Positions 54,353 to 63,984 of a stretch of DNA of 64,000 nt are shown piece by piece. Each line of letters starts with the position of its first letter. Positions within the stretch are counted from its first letter, which is position 1. Under the pieces are notes generated by a model, which did not search any database, had not been told where the DNA came from, and saw nothing but the letters and a program-made list of their open reading frames with translations. The translations under genes were made by a program, and so were the position numbers. This stretch comes from Microbacterium sp. ABRD28. Lineage in GTDB: Bacteria; Actinomycetota; Actinomycetes; Actinomycetales; Microbacteriaceae. Location of the stretch: positions 1,240,001 through 1,304,000 of the forward strand of contig NZ_CP031015.1 in assembly GCF_003850245.1 (NCBI RefSeq). Direction: 5' to 3'.

Positions 54353-55375
54353 ATGACGCAGCACGGCCGCCCCACCATCGCCGACGTCGCACGCCGTGCG
54401 GGGGTCAGCAAGGGCCTCGTCTCGTTCGCCCTCAACGACCGTGCCGGGGTCGCCCCCGACACGCGTGAGCGCATCCTCTCCGCTGCCGCCGAGCTCGGCT
54501 GGAGCCCGAACCTCCGCGCCCGCTCCCTCAGCGTCGGCCGCGCTTTCGCGTGCGGCCTGGTGATCGGGCGCAGCCCCGACGTCATCGCCGCAGACCCGTT
54601 CTTCCCGTCGTTCATCGCCGGTGTCGAGGACGAGTTCTCGGTGTCGGGCCAGGTGCTGGTGCTCGCCGCGGCGACCCCCGGTCGACAGGAGGCCGAGACG
54701 TACCGGGGCCTTGCTGCCGACCGACGCGTGGACGGCGTCATCCTCTCTGACCTCCGCGCCGGTGACGAGCGCATCGCGCTCATCGGCGAGTTGGGTCTTG
54801 CCGCCGTGACCCTCGGGGTCCCCGACGTGGCGAGCCCCTTCACCTCGATCTCGGTCGACGACGGCGCGGGCATCCGCCTGGCCGTCGACCACCTCGCCGA
54901 CCTGGGGCACACCGACATCGCCCATGCGGCCGGTCCCTTCTCGATGCTGCACGGACGGCACCGTGCGGCGGCGTTCGAAGAGGCGGCGGCGGCCCGCGGC
55001 ATCCGGTCCCGCATCGTCGAGACCGACTTCAGCGCGGCAGACGGCGCTCGCGTCACGGAAGAGCTGCTGGATGCCGCGGCGCCGCCGACCGCGATCGTGT
55101 ACTCCAACGACAACATGGCCATCGCCGGTCTCGGGGTCGCCCAGCGGCGCGGCCTCGACGTCCCGCGCGACCTGTCGATCACCGGCTTCGACGACACCGA
55201 GATCGGTCGTCACGTCCACCCCGCCATCACGAGCGTCTCCACCGACGCCCGCGGCTGGGGCGCGGCGGCGGCGCGGGCGCTGCTCGAAGCCATCGCCGGT
55301 GCCGAAGCCGGCGCGATCGACCTCCCCGACCCCCGGCTCGTCGTGCGCGCCTCCACCGGCGCGCCGCGCGGCTGA
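54353..55375 (+). CDS. LacI family transcriptional regulator
   Basis: A 340-residue repressor. HTH with hinge helix: RPTIADVARRAGVSKGLVSFALNDRAGVAPDTRERILSAAAELGWSPNLRARSLSVGRA. Periplasmic-binding-protein-like sugar domain from about residue 63, ending DLSITGFDDTEIGRHVHPAITSVSTDARGWGAAAARALLEAI. It leads a sugar ABC importer and glycosidase locus, so probably senses a beta-mannoside or similar sugar. GAAGAGGTGACGG precedes the ATG. Confidence 0.94.
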   Translation: MTQHGRPTIADVARRAGVSKGLVSFALNDRAGVAPDTRERILSAAAELGWSPNLRARSLSVGRAFACGLVIGRSPDVIAADPFFPSFIAGVEDEFSVSGQVLVLAAATPGRQEAETYRGLAADRRVDGVILSDLRAGDERIALIGELGLAAVTLGVPDVASPFTSISVDDGAGIRLAVDHLADLGHTDIAHAAGPFSMLHGRHRAAAFEEAAAARGIRSRIVETDFSAADGARVTEELLDAAAPPTAIVYSNDNMAIAGLGVAQRRGLDVPRDLSITGFDDTEIGRHVHPAITSVSTDARGWGAAAARALLEAIAGAEAGAIDLPDPRLVVRASTGAPRG

Positions 55376-55383
55376 CACCACCC

Positions 55384-55398
55384 GCGGGCTCCGCCCGC
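55384..55398 (+). other. Short hairpin between LacI and binding-protein genes
   Basis: GCGGGC-TCC-GCCCGC lies 13 nt before the AAGGAG site of the binding-protein gene. It may stabilise that mRNA or dampen read-through from the repressor gene. Confidence 0.3.
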
Positions 55399-55416
55399 AC
55401 GCACAAGGAGATGAAC

Positions 55417-56706
55417 ATGCGACGACGCATCATTCCCGTGGCGGGAGCCGCCGCGGCCATCCTCGCCCTGAGCGCCTGCAGCGGCGGCAGCGGCGGCGGC
55501 GGAGCCGGCGGCATGGACAGCCGCGGCGACATCACGATCTGGTACTCCAACAACGAGGCCGAGATCGCCTGGGCCGAGCAGATGGTCGAGGCATGGAACG
55601 CCGAGAACGCCGACGAGCAGATCACCGCTCAGGAGATCCCCGCCGGCTCCTCCAGCGAAGAGGTCATCAGCGCGGCCATCACCGCCGGAAACGCCCCCTG
55701 CCTGATCTTCAACACCTCGCCCGCGGCCGTGCCGGAGTTCCAGCGCCAGGGAGGGCTGGTCGATCTCACCGAGTTCGAAGACGGCGAGGAGTACATCACC
55801 GAGCGCTCGGGCGACCTCGCCGAGCAGTACCGCTCGGAGGACGGCGGCTTCTACCAGATGCCGTGGAAGAGCAACCCCGTGCTGATCTTCTACAACAAGG
55901 CGCTCTTCGCCGAAGCCGGGCTCGACCCTGAGAACCCGTCGCTGTCGACCTACGACGAGTTCCTCGAGACGTCTCGCACCCTCAGCGAGGCGGGCGTGGC
56001 CGAGTACGCCATCAACCCCGCACCGACGAGCGAGTTCTTCCAGTCGTGGTTCGACTTCTACCCCCTCTATGCCGCGGAGACCGGCGGCACCCAGCTGGTC
56101 GAGGACGGCGCCGCGACCTTCGACAGCCCCGAGGGCGAAGCGGTCGCCGACTTCTGGCGCACCCTCTACGCCGAGGGCCTGGCCGGCCAGGAGCAGTACC
56201 AGGGCGACGCGTTCGCAGACGGCTACGCCGCCATGGCCATCGTCGGCCCGTGGGCCATCTCGGTCTACGGCGACACCGTGGAGTGGGGCTCGGTTCCGGT
56301 CCCGACCTCCGGCGGCACCGCGCCCGAGGAGACCTGGACCTTCAGCGACGCCAAGAACGTCGGCCTCTTCACCGCATGCGAGAACAAGGGCACGGCGTGG
56401 GACGTGCTGAAGTTCGCCACCAGCGAGGAGCAGGACGGACTGTGGCTCGAGGCCACGGGCCAGATGCCGCTGCGTCAGGATCTCACCGGCACCTACCCCG
56501 ACTACTTCGCCGCGAACCCCGCCTACGAGCAGTTCGGCGATCAGGCCTCGCGCACCGTCGAGGTGCCCAACGTGCCGAACTCGGTCGAGATCTGGCAGAC
56601 GTTCCGCGACGGATACTCCGAGGCGGTGGTCTTCGGCGAGGGCGAGATCCCCACGTTCCTCTCCGACACCGCGACCGAGGTCGACGACCTGGCGGCGGGA
56701 GACTGA
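55417..56706 (+). CDS. ABC transporter extracellular sugar-binding lipoprotein
   Basis: A 429-residue family-1 solute-binding protein. Lipoprotein signal IIPVAGAAAAILALSAC (Cys21) with a Gly/Ser linker, then DITIWYSNNEAEIAWAEQMVEAWNAENADEQITAQEI, NKALFAEAGLDPENPSLSTYDEFLETSRTLSEAGV and AMAIVGPWAISVYGDTVEWGSVPVPTSGGTAPEETWTFSDAKNVGLF, as in maltose/cellobiose-type binding proteins. ATG 55417 is chosen because AAGGAG is 6 nt away, whereas ATG 55411 abuts it. First gene of the importer. Confidence 0.93.
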   Translation: MRRRIIPVAGAAAAILALSACSGGSGGGGAGGMDSRGDITIWYSNNEAEIAWAEQMVEAWNAENADEQITAQEIPAGSSSEEVISAAITAGNAPCLIFNTSPAAVPEFQRQGGLVDLTEFEDGEEYITERSGDLAEQYRSEDGGFYQMPWKSNPVLIFYNKALFAEAGLDPENPSLSTYDEFLETSRTLSEAGVAEYAINPAPTSEFFQSWFDFYPLYAAETGGTQLVEDGAATFDSPEGEAVADFWRTLYAEGLAGQEQYQGDAFADGYAAMAIVGPWAISVYGDTVEWGSVPVPTSGGTAPEETWTFSDAKNVGLFTACENKGTAWDVLKFATSEEQDGLWLEATGQMPLRQDLTGTYPDYFAANPAYEQFGDQASRTVEVPNVPNSVEIWQTFRDGYSEAVVFGEGEIPTFLSDTATEVDDLAAGD

Positions 56707-56707
56707 G

Positions 56708-57694
56708 ATGACCGTCTCCACCGGCACTCCCGGTCAGGGCGCCGACGCGCGCCCCGACCGGGAGGCGCCCGGACGGGACGGCGCAGAAGGGCCCGATCGA
56801 CCGAAGGGGATGCTGCGCCGCATCCTGGGTTCGCATCCGCTGGGCCTCGTCTTCGCCGCGCCGTATCTGATCTTCATCGGCGTCGTCTTCGCGTACCCGA
56901 TCGTGTTCGCGGTGTGGATGTCGTTCCACGATTACTTCTTCGCCGCGCCCGGGGCGGTCGTGGACCGCCCGTTCGTCGGGTTCGACAACTACGTCACGGT
57001 GCTGAGCGACCCCGACGTCTGGCGCTCGTTCGGCAACGTGGGGATCTTCCTCGTCATCAACGTGCCGCTGACGGTGGCGCTGTCGATGCTGCTCGCCACG
57101 GCGCTGGATCGCGTCGCGCGCGCGAAGACCTTCTTCCGCGTCGCCTACTACGTCCCCTACGTCACCGCGTCGGTGGCCGTGGTCGCGGTGTGGCTGTTCC
57201 TCTTCTCGGGCAACGGACTGGTCAACAACATCCTCGGTCCGCTCGCACCCGACCCGTCCTGGCTGATCAACTCCGCGCTGGCGATGCCGACGATCGCCCT
57301 GTTCGTCACGTGGAAGGGGCTCGGGTTCTACATCCTGCTCTACCTCGCGGCGCTGCAGAACGTGCCCCGCGAGCTCTACGAGTCGGTGTCGATGGACGGC
57401 GGTGGCCGCATCCGGCAGTTCTTCTCCGTCACGGTGCCGAGCGTGCGCCCCGCCACACTCCTCGTCGTGCTGCTGGCGACCATCACCGGGGCGAACCTCT
57501 TCACCGAGCCGTACCTGCTCACCGGCGGGGGCGGACCCAACGGCGCGTCCACCTCCCCGGTGCTCCTGATCTATCAGCGCGGCATCGAGCAGGGGAACCC
57601 CGACATCGCCGCGGCGATCGGGGTCATCCTCATCATCTTCGTGCTGATCATCGCGGCGCTCCAGCGTCGCTTGGTAGGAGGGGAGGACCGATGA
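56708..57694 (+). CDS. ABC sugar transporter permease, MalF/UgpA type
   Basis: A 328-residue permease with six helices after a 45-residue polar head. The cytosolic EAA loop is LYESVSMDGGGRIRQFFSVTVPSVRPATLLVV. Starts one base after the stop of the binding-protein gene. No ATPase gene is present in the locus, so a shared MsiK-like ATPase encoded elsewhere must energise it, as is common in actinobacteria. Confidence 0.94.
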   Translation: MTVSTGTPGQGADARPDREAPGRDGAEGPDRPKGMLRRILGSHPLGLVFAAPYLIFIGVVFAYPIVFAVWMSFHDYFFAAPGAVVDRPFVGFDNYVTVLSDPDVWRSFGNVGIFLVINVPLTVALSMLLATALDRVARAKTFFRVAYYVPYVTASVAVVAVWLFLFSGNGLVNNILGPLAPDPSWLINSALAMPTIALFVTWKGLGFYILLYLAALQNVPRELYESVSMDGGGRIRQFFSVTVPSVRPATLLVVLLATITGANLFTEPYLLTGGGGPNGASTSPVLLIYQRGIEQGNPDIAAAIGVILIIFVLIIAALQRRLVGGEDR

Positions 57695-58530
57695 AACGCG
57701 CACTCGGCAGTTCCGCCGCGATGTACGTCGTGCTGAGCCTGGGCGCTCTGGCCTTCCTCTTCCCCTTCTACTACATGGTGATCGGGTCGCTGCAGACGAC
57801 GGTCGACCCGTCGCCGAGCGGGGCGTTCCCCGACCCCGGCAACCTGACGCTCGACAACTACGGCGCCATCAACGCGCGGATCGACCTGCTGCAGGGCCTG
57901 GCCAACTCGGGCATCTTCACCGGCGGCGTGATCCTCGGCACCGTGGTGTTCGGCGTGCTCGCCGGGTACGCCCTGGCGGTGCTGCACTGGCGGGGGAGGA
58001 GCGCCACCTTCTCGCTGGTGCTGCTGGTGCAGGTGATCCCATTCCAGCTGCTGATGATCCCGCTCTACGTGATGATCGCGCGGGATTACGGGCTCGCCGA
58101 CTCCTACGCCGGCATGATCCTGCCGTTCTTCATCAACTCCACCGCCGTCATCATCTTCCGTCAGTACTTCCTGCAGCTTCCCAAAGAGCTCTTCGACGCC
58201 GCCCGCATCGACGGCGCCGGCGAGCTGCGGCTGCTGTGGAACGTCGCGCTGCCGCTCGTGCGCCCGGCGCTCCTGACGGTGGTGCTGCTGACCTTCATCG
58301 GCCCGTGGAACGAGTTCCTCTGGCCCTTCCTCATCACCAAGGAGGCCTCCATGCAACCCCTCGCGGTGTCGCTGGCGAACTTCCTGTCGAACATCGCCGC
58401 GTCCACCGCCAACCCGTTCGGCGCGACCCTCGCGGGCGCCGTCGTCCTGGCCGCGCCCGCCGTCGCGCTGTTCCTCGTCTTCCAGCGCTACTTCACCAGC
58501 AACGACCTCGGATCCGGAGTGAAAGGATGA
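57691..58530 (+). CDS. ABC sugar transporter permease, MalG/UgpE type
   Basis: A 279-residue permease with six helices, start MKRALGSSAAMYVVLSLGALAFLFPFYYMVIGSLQT. EAA loop: LPKELFDAARIDGAGELRLLWNVALPLVRPALLTVV. Overlaps the first permease gene by ATGA and the GH130-type gene by ATGA. Forms the membrane channel with the MalF-type protein. Confidence 0.94.
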   Translation: MKRALGSSAAMYVVLSLGALAFLFPFYYMVIGSLQTTVDPSPSGAFPDPGNLTLDNYGAINARIDLLQGLANSGIFTGGVILGTVVFGVLAGYALAVLHWRGRSATFSLVLLVQVIPFQLLMIPLYVMIARDYGLADSYAGMILPFFINSTAVIIFRQYFLQLPKELFDAARIDGAGELRLLWNVALPLVRPALLTVVLLTFIGPWNEFLWPFLITKEASMQPLAVSLANFLSNIAASTANPFGATLAGAVVLAAPAVALFLVFQRYFTSNDLGSGVKG

Positions 58531-59621
58531 CCATGACATCCCCCCTGACCACCGTTCCCTATCGGATGACCCGCGTCGGCGTCGTGATGACACCGACCCC
58601 CGGCGACCCGCAGGAGGCCGAGGGGGTGCTGAACCCCGCCTCGGGTCGCAGGCCGGACGGCACCCTCTACCTCCTGCCCCGGCTCGTCGCCGAGGGCAAC
58701 GTCTCACGGGTCGGCCTCGCCCGCGTCGTGCTCGACGACGGCGTGCCGGCGGGAGTCGAGCGCGAGGGTGTCGTGCTCGAGCCCGACCGCGGGTGGGAGC
58801 GGGGAGCCGACAACGCCGGCGTCGAAGACCCCCGGGTCACCTGGATCGAGACCCTCGGGCTGCACGTGATGACCTATGTCGCCTACGGTCCGCTCGGGCC
58901 CCGGACCGCGCTCGCGGTCTCGCCCGACCTCCGTCAGTGGCGCCGCCTGGGTCCCGCGCTGTTCCGGTACGACGACGCGCTCGACATGGACCTGAACCTG
59001 TTCCACAACAAAGACACCGTGTTCTTCCCCGAGCCGGTGTCCGCACCCGACGGCACGCTCAGTCTCGCGGTGCTGCACCGTCCCATGTGGGATCTCGGTG
59101 AGACCAGGCCCGGCCAGGGTGTGCGGGTGCCCGCCGGTGTCACCGACGAGCGCCAGTCGATCTGGATCAGCTACGTCCCCCTCGATGCGGTGCGCGAAGA
59201 CATCGCCAACCTCGTGCTGTGGGAGCAGCACCGCTTCGTCGCGGGGCCGGAGTTCCCCTTCGAAGAGGTCAAGATCGGCGGCGGCCCGCCGCCGCTTCGC
59301 GTGCCCGAGGGGTGGCTGGTGCTCCACCACGGGGTGACGGGCGTCATCGACAACGCTTTCTCGCAGCAGCAGAAGGTCAACTACGCCGCCGGGGCGCTGC
59401 TGCTCGACGCCGACGACCCGAGCCGGGTGATCGCGCGCACCCCCGAACCGCTCCTGCGGCCCGAGACCGACGACGAGCGCAGCGGCATCGTGCCGAACGT
59501 CGTCTTCCCGACCGCGATAGAGGAGATCGACGGACGCCATTTCGTCTTCTACGGCATGGCCGACTCCAAGATCGGCGTCGCGCTTCTGGAGCGCACCGAC
59601 GCCCCGATCGAGGGGGCATGA
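58527..59621 (+). CDS. GH130-type glycoside phosphorylase/hydrolase
   Basis: A 364-residue five-bladed propeller enzyme of the GH130 kind. Characteristic are NPASGRRPDGTLYLLPRLVAEGNVSRVGLARV, the active-site strand NAGVEDPRVTWIETLGLHVMTYVAYG, NKDTVFFPEPV, GGGPPPLRVPEGWLVLHHGV and VPNVVFPTAIEEIDGRHFVFYGMADSKIGVALL. GH130 enzymes cleave beta-mannosides (beta-1,4-mannosyl-glucose, mannosyl-GlcNAc or beta-1,2-mannosides) by phosphorolysis or hydrolysis. No signal peptide, so it acts on imported oligosaccharide. The subgroup is not decided from sequence. Confidence 0.9.
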   Translation: MTMTSPLTTVPYRMTRVGVVMTPTPGDPQEAEGVLNPASGRRPDGTLYLLPRLVAEGNVSRVGLARVVLDDGVPAGVEREGVVLEPDRGWERGADNAGVEDPRVTWIETLGLHVMTYVAYGPLGPRTALAVSPDLRQWRRLGPALFRYDDALDMDLNLFHNKDTVFFPEPVSAPDGTLSLAVLHRPMWDLGETRPGQGVRVPAGVTDERQSIWISYVPLDAVREDIANLVLWEQHRFVAGPEFPFEEVKIGGGPPPLRVPEGWLVLHHGVTGVIDNAFSQQQKVNYAAGALLLDADDPSRVIARTPEPLLRPETDDERSGIVPNVVFPTAIEEIDGRHFVFYGMADSKIGVALLERTDAPIEGA

Positions 59622-59656
59622 CCGTCCGAGCATGGCCGACTGAAAAGGAGAAGCAC

Positions 59657-61702
59657 ATGAACATGCACGCACGACGAGGTGCGCGCTGGGCCGTCACCGG
59701 CGCCGCCGTTCTCGCCCTCACCGTGGGGCTCGTGAGCCCTGCGGCGGCGACGGCGACGGCGACGCCGCCGGCGACGGCTGCGGTGGCGACATCCGTCCCG
59801 TCCGCTCCGCTGACGAACCTCGCGCACCTGGACTTCCTGCTCGACCAGGCGACCCCGCCCGCAGACGTCGAAGGGCACACCACCTACCGCCTGGCCGAGG
59901 AACCCACCCTGACCTTCCCCTGGACCTACGCCGACGCCCGTGACGGCGGCACGTTCGAGCGGGTCGGCGGCGGGCCCCTCGATCCTGCGACCGGATACTG
60001 GGGTCAGGGGGCGTACAACGCCGACGACATCTCCCGCGCCGCGGTGGTGTACCTCCGGCACTTCGAGCAGACGGGCGACGAGGCGAGCGCCGACAAGGCG
60101 TACGAACTCCTGCGCGGGCTCACCTACATGCAGACCGTGACCGGCCCGAACGCCGGCAACGTCGTGCTGTGGATGCAGCCCGACGGCACCCTGAACCCCT
60201 CGGCCGAGCCGATCGAGCTGCCCGACCCGTCGGACTCGGGCGCCAGCTACTGGCTCGCCCGCACGATCTGGGCGCTCGGCGAGGGCTACGCCGCCTTCGC
60301 CGACGTCGACCCCGCGTTCGCGGCATTCCTCGACGAGCGGCTCGACCTCGCTCTGCAGGCCCTCGACCGGCAGGTGCTCTCGCGTTACGGCGAGTGGACC
60401 GAATCCGACGGACTGCGCGTTCCGGCGTGGCTGATCGTCGACGGAGCGGATGCCTCGGCTGAGGCCGTGATCGGACTGGCGGCGCGGGTGGCCGCCGGAC
60501 CCGACGCGCCCGCGGCGCGCGACGCGCTGGCCAAGCTCGCCGACGGTATCGCGGCGATGTCGGCCGGTGACGAGAAATCGTGGCCCTACGGCGCGGTGCT
60601 CCCGTGGGCGCAGTCGCGGAGCATGTGGCACGCGTGGGCGTCGCAGATGCCGGCGGCTCTCGCCGTGGCATCCGATGTCCTCGACGACCCGTCGCTGCTC
60701 GAACCCGCCGTGGCCGACACCGCCGTCTTCACCCCGACGCTGCTGACCGCCGGCGGGGCGGACAACGGCTGGTTCCCCAGCCCCACCGACCGGGTGCAGA
60801 TCGCGTACGGTGTCGACTCCCGGGTGCAGTCGCTGCTGTCGGTGGCGGATGCCACGGGCTCGGCCGGTCTCGAGGGTCTCGCGGGTCTGCAGGCGGCCTG
60901 GTACTTCGGTGCGAACCGGGCGGGGGAGCCGATGTACGACGCCGCGACCGGTGTCACCTACGACGGGCTCCAGCCCGACGGCTCCATCAACCGCAACAGC
61001 GGTGCAGAAAGTGCCATCCACGGCCTGCTGACGATGCTCGCCCTCGATGCGCACCCGGCGGTCGCGGCGCGCGCCACGGCGCTGACGACCGTCGCCGCGC
61101 AGGACGGACTGCGTGTCGTCGAGGCCGAGACCGCCGTGACCACCGACGGCACCGTCACCACCCCTGAGTCGTGGACGGGCGAGTCGAGCTGGTCGGGTGA
61201 CGCCCTGTCGCTCGCCCCGGGGGAGGAGGCGACCTGGGATGTCGGTCCGGCAGACACGCGGCGCTGGCTCGAGCCGGTCGTCTGGTCCGACCCCGGCGAG
61301 ACGTCGAGGTCGACCTGGCGGTCGGGCGGGCAGCTCACGGTGACAGGACCCGCGCAGGGCATCTCGCCCACACCGGGCGTGCTGCTGCCGTATGCGTTGA
61401 CCGCCCCGCTGTCGGCGAACCGCGACGAGGTCAGCGTGAAAGCCCTCAGCGGTGAGCTGATGCTCGACGCGATCCTCGTGCGCCCGTGGCTATCGCGACT
61501 CGTCCTCGAGGGAGACGGGGCGCGCACCGAGCTCGTGCAGTCCACCGCGACCGGCGCGCAGCGTGCATCCCTCGGCGCCGTCGGGGTCGAGTCGACGATC
61601 CGCGTCTTCGACGAGACCGGAGAGCTCGTGCGCACGACGTCGGTGACGGGCGAGACGAGCGTGGTCGTCCCGCGCGGGGGGTTCGCGCTCGCCGAGGGCT
61701 GA
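59657..61702 (+). CDS. Secreted protein with likely (alpha/alpha) barrel, unknown family
   Basis: A 681-residue secreted protein. A Sec signal (RRGARWAVTGAAVLALTVGLVSPAAATA) precedes a helical repeat domain (about residues 55-480) with motifs WGQGAYNADDISRAAVVYLRHFEQTGDEASADKAYELLRGL, SYWLARTIWALGEGYAAF and GSINRNSGAESAIHGLLTML, as in alpha/alpha-barrel glycosidases. A C-terminal beta-rich domain (480-680) follows. I do not recognise a CAZy family. The downstream position in the GH130 importer operon suggests it releases the imported oligosaccharide outside the cell. GGAG is 6 nt before the ATG. Confidence 0.8.
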   Translation: MNMHARRGARWAVTGAAVLALTVGLVSPAAATATATPPATAAVATSVPSAPLTNLAHLDFLLDQATPPADVEGHTTYRLAEEPTLTFPWTYADARDGGTFERVGGGPLDPATGYWGQGAYNADDISRAAVVYLRHFEQTGDEASADKAYELLRGLTYMQTVTGPNAGNVVLWMQPDGTLNPSAEPIELPDPSDSGASYWLARTIWALGEGYAAFADVDPAFAAFLDERLDLALQALDRQVLSRYGEWTESDGLRVPAWLIVDGADASAEAVIGLAARVAAGPDAPAARDALAKLADGIAAMSAGDEKSWPYGAVLPWAQSRSMWHAWASQMPAALAVASDVLDDPSLLEPAVADTAVFTPTLLTAGGADNGWFPSPTDRVQIAYGVDSRVQSLLSVADATGSAGLEGLAGLQAAWYFGANRAGEPMYDAATGVTYDGLQPDGSINRNSGAESAIHGLLTMLALDAHPAVAARATALTTVAAQDGLRVVEAETAVTTDGTVTTPESWTGESSWSGDALSLAPGEEATWDVGPADTRRWLEPVVWSDPGETSRSTWRSGGQLTVTGPAQGISPTPGVLLPYALTAPLSANRDEVSVKALSGELMLDAILVRPWLSRLVLEGDGARTELVQSTATGAQRASLGAVGVESTIRVFDETGELVRTTSVTGETSVVVPRGGFALAEG

Positions 61703-61713
61703 GTCCCGAAGAC

Positions 61714-61749
61714 ACACGGGGGTGGGTGCCTGGGCGCCCACCCCCGTGT
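61714..61749 (+). terminator. Strong hairpin terminator of the sugar locus
   Basis: A 16-bp stem ACACGGGGGTGGGTGC / GCGCCCACCCCCGTGT (one G-U pair) with a 4-nt loop, 12 nt after the stop of the secreted protein gene. Confidence 0.85.
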
Positions 61750-61795
61750 CCGATTTCCGCCGGAATGTGTCCCCCGATCGTGACAGGCTGGGGTC

Positions 61796-63472
61796 ATGAC
61801 GACTCCCGAGACGGCGCCTCCGCCGGTGCAGGGCACGCCCCGCGAGATGGGCTTCGCCGAACGCTACCGGGTCATCCGGTCGCGCGACCGGCGCTTCGAC
61901 GGGCAGTTCGTCACCGCGGTGCGCTCGACGGGCATCTACTGCCGGCCCAGCTGCCCCGCCCGCACGCCCAAAGAGCAGAACGTCACCTTCTTCGCCACCT
62001 CGGCTGCCGCACACGAAGCCGGCTATCGCGCGTGCAAGCGCTGCCTGCCCGAAGCGGCGCCCGGCTCGCCCGCCTGGGACGTCCGCGGCGACCTCGCGGC
62101 CCGCGCCATGCGGCTCATCATCGACGGCGTCGTCGACCGCGAGGGAGTACCCGGCCTCGCCCGGCGACTCGGCTATTCGGCGCGCCACCTCACCCGTCTG
62201 CTCACCGCCGAACTCGGTGCCGGCCCCCTCGCCCTCGCCCGCGCGCAACGCGCCCACACCGCCCGCACCCTGCTCGTCGGCACCGACCTGTCGTCGGCGG
62301 ATGTCGCGTTCGCGGCGGGATTCTCCAGCGTCCGCCAGTTCACCGACACGATCGGCGAGGTGTTCGGGATGCCGCCGCGCGACCTCCGCGCCCGGCGCCA
62401 GGGCTCCCCGGGGTCGGCCGTCGTCCCCGGGACGAGCGACCTCGCCCCCGGAACGATCGATCTCGCTCTCCCGCTTCGCGGACCCATCGACACCGCGGGA
62501 CTGTTCGGCTGGATGCGCGCGCACGCCGTTCCGGGTGTGGAGCGCGGTGACGCGACATCCTTCGCCCGGGTCGTGCGCCTGCCGTCCGGACCCGCCTGGT
62601 TCGAGGTGCGCGAGGAGGCCGGCAGGCTGCGCCTGCGCGCCCGACCGTCGTCGCTGCACGACCTCAGCACCCTCATCGCCCGGGTGCGGCGGCTGTTCGA
62701 CCTCGACGCCGACCCGCTGGCCGTCGACGAGGCGCTGTCGATCCACCCCGAGCTCAGGGCCGCGGTCGCGGACATCCCGGGTGTGCGGGTCCCGGGCGCG
62801 ATCGACGCCGACGAGATGCTGCTGCGCGCGATGATCGGGCAGCAGATCAGCGTCGCCGCCGCGCGCACGATGCAGGGGAGGCTCGTCGCGGCCCTCGGCG
62901 CCGAGGTCGACACTCCCGAGGGATCGATGACGCTCTTCCCCGATCCGGCGGTGATCGCCGACCGCGGCCACGAGGTGCTGCGGGGCCCGGCGGCGCGCGT
63001 GCGTGCGGTGATCGCCGCCGCCGCGGCGCTCGCCGACGGCTCGCTGACGCTCGGGCCGGGCGACGACCGGGCCGAGCAGCGCCTGCGGCTCCTCGCCCTC
63101 CCGGGGGTCGGACCGTGGACGGCCGACTACGTCCGCATGCGCGTGCTGGGTGACCCCGACGTGCTGCTGCCGGGCGACGTCGCCGCCCGCACCGGGGCGG
63201 CAGCCCTCGGCCTCCCCGCCGACCCGCGCAGCTTCACCGCGTGGGCCGAGCGCACCGCGCCCTGGCGCAGCTACGCGATGGCCCACTTCTGGTACGCGGC
63301 ACCCGTGACGCGCGCCTGGCGCGCCGACGCGGGCACCAGGGAGATCCCCGCCAGCACGGGCACCCGCAGGGCCGACCCCGTGCCCGGTGCCTCACCCGCC
63401 CCACCCGTTACCCTGCGCCCCACCGATCCTGCACCCGTCACCGCACCGACCCGCCGGAGGACCGCCTCATGA
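61796..63472 (+). CDS. Ada-AraC-AlkA fusion: methyl-sensing DNA-3-methyladenine glycosylase
   Basis: A 558-residue fusion. The N-terminal Ada zinc domain has its four cysteines in [19 protein letters not shown]...[11 protein letters not shown]. Next is an AraC HTH (about residues 100-195; [23 protein letters not shown]...[21 protein letters not shown]), then an AlkA-type N-terminal domain (about 215-310) and an HhH-GPD glycosylase ([31 protein letters not shown], catalytic Asp near residue 460). It both senses methyl phosphotriesters and removes alkylated bases. Overlaps the MGMT gene by ATGA. Confidence 0.94.
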   Translation: MTTPETAPPPVQGTPREMGFAERYRVIRSRDRRFDGQFVTAVRSTGIYCRPSCPARTPKEQNVTFFATSAAAHEAGYRACKRCLPEAAPGSPAWDVRGDLAARAMRLIIDGVVDREGVPGLARRLGYSARHLTRLLTAELGAGPLALARAQRAHTARTLLVGTDLSSADVAFAAGFSSVRQFTDTIGEVFGMPPRDLRARRQGSPGSAVVPGTSDLAPGTIDLALPLRGPIDTAGLFGWMRAHAVPGVERGDATSFARVVRLPSGPAWFEVREEAGRLRLRARPSSLHDLSTLIARVRRLFDLDADPLAVDEALSIHPELRAAVADIPGVRVPGAIDADEMLLRAMIGQQISVAAARTMQGRLVAALGAEVDTPEGSMTLFPDPAVIADRGHEVLRGPAARVRAVIAAAAALADGSLTLGPGDDRAEQRLRLLALPGVGPWTADYVRMRVLGDPDVLLPGDVAARTGAAALGLPADPRSFTAWAERTAPWRSYAMAHFWYAAPVTRAWRADAGTREIPASTGTRRADPVPGASPAPPVTLRPTDPAPVTAPTRRRTAS

Positions 63473-63984
63473 GCACCGCGATCATCCAGACCCTCGACAC
63501 ACCCGACGGACCCTTCACGATCCTCGAGAGCGAGGGTCACGTCGAGGCCTCGGGGTGGACCGCCGACCACGCCGCACTCCTCGCCCGCCTCGCCCCGGCT
63601 CACCGTCCCGACGCGGTCGCCGAGGGCGACACCGCGGCGGCCGTCGCCGTCACCGCCTACTACGCCGGCGACGTCGACGCGATCGACGCCGTCCCGGTCC
63701 GCCAGCACGGCACGGCCCTGCAGCGAGCCGGGTGGGAGGCGCTTCGCGGCATCTCACCGGGGCAGCCGCTCACCTACACGGCGTTCGCCGCCCGGCTCGG
63801 CAACCCCCGCGCCGTCCGCGTCGCGGCCTCGATCTGCGCGCGCAACGCGCCGGCGCTCTTCGTCCCCTGCCACCGCGTGCTCCGCTCCGACGGCACCCTC
63901 GGGGGGTTCGCGTGGGGACTCGACGTCAAGCGTTCGCTCCTCGATCGCGAGAGCCGGTTCGCCCTGGCGCGAACTGCCTCTTGA
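63469..63984 (+). CDS. ogt: Methylated-DNA--protein-cysteine methyltransferase
   Basis: A 171-residue O6-alkylguanine-DNA alkyltransferase. The acceptor Cys134 is in [32 protein letters not shown]; the preceding [13 protein letters not shown] is the asparagine-hinge region. It irreversibly accepts the alkyl group. Translationally coupled to the AlkA fusion. The Ada functions (sensor, glycosylase and methyltransferase) are thus split over two proteins of one operon. Confidence 0.95.
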   Translation: MSTAIIQTLDTPDGPFTILESEGHVEASGWTADHAALLARLAPAHRPDAVAEGDTAAAVAVTAYYAGDVDAIDAVPVRQHGTALQRAGWEALRGISPGQPLTYTAFAARLGNPRAVRVAASICARNAPALFVPCHRVLRSDGTLGGFAWGLDVKRSLLDRESRFALARTAS

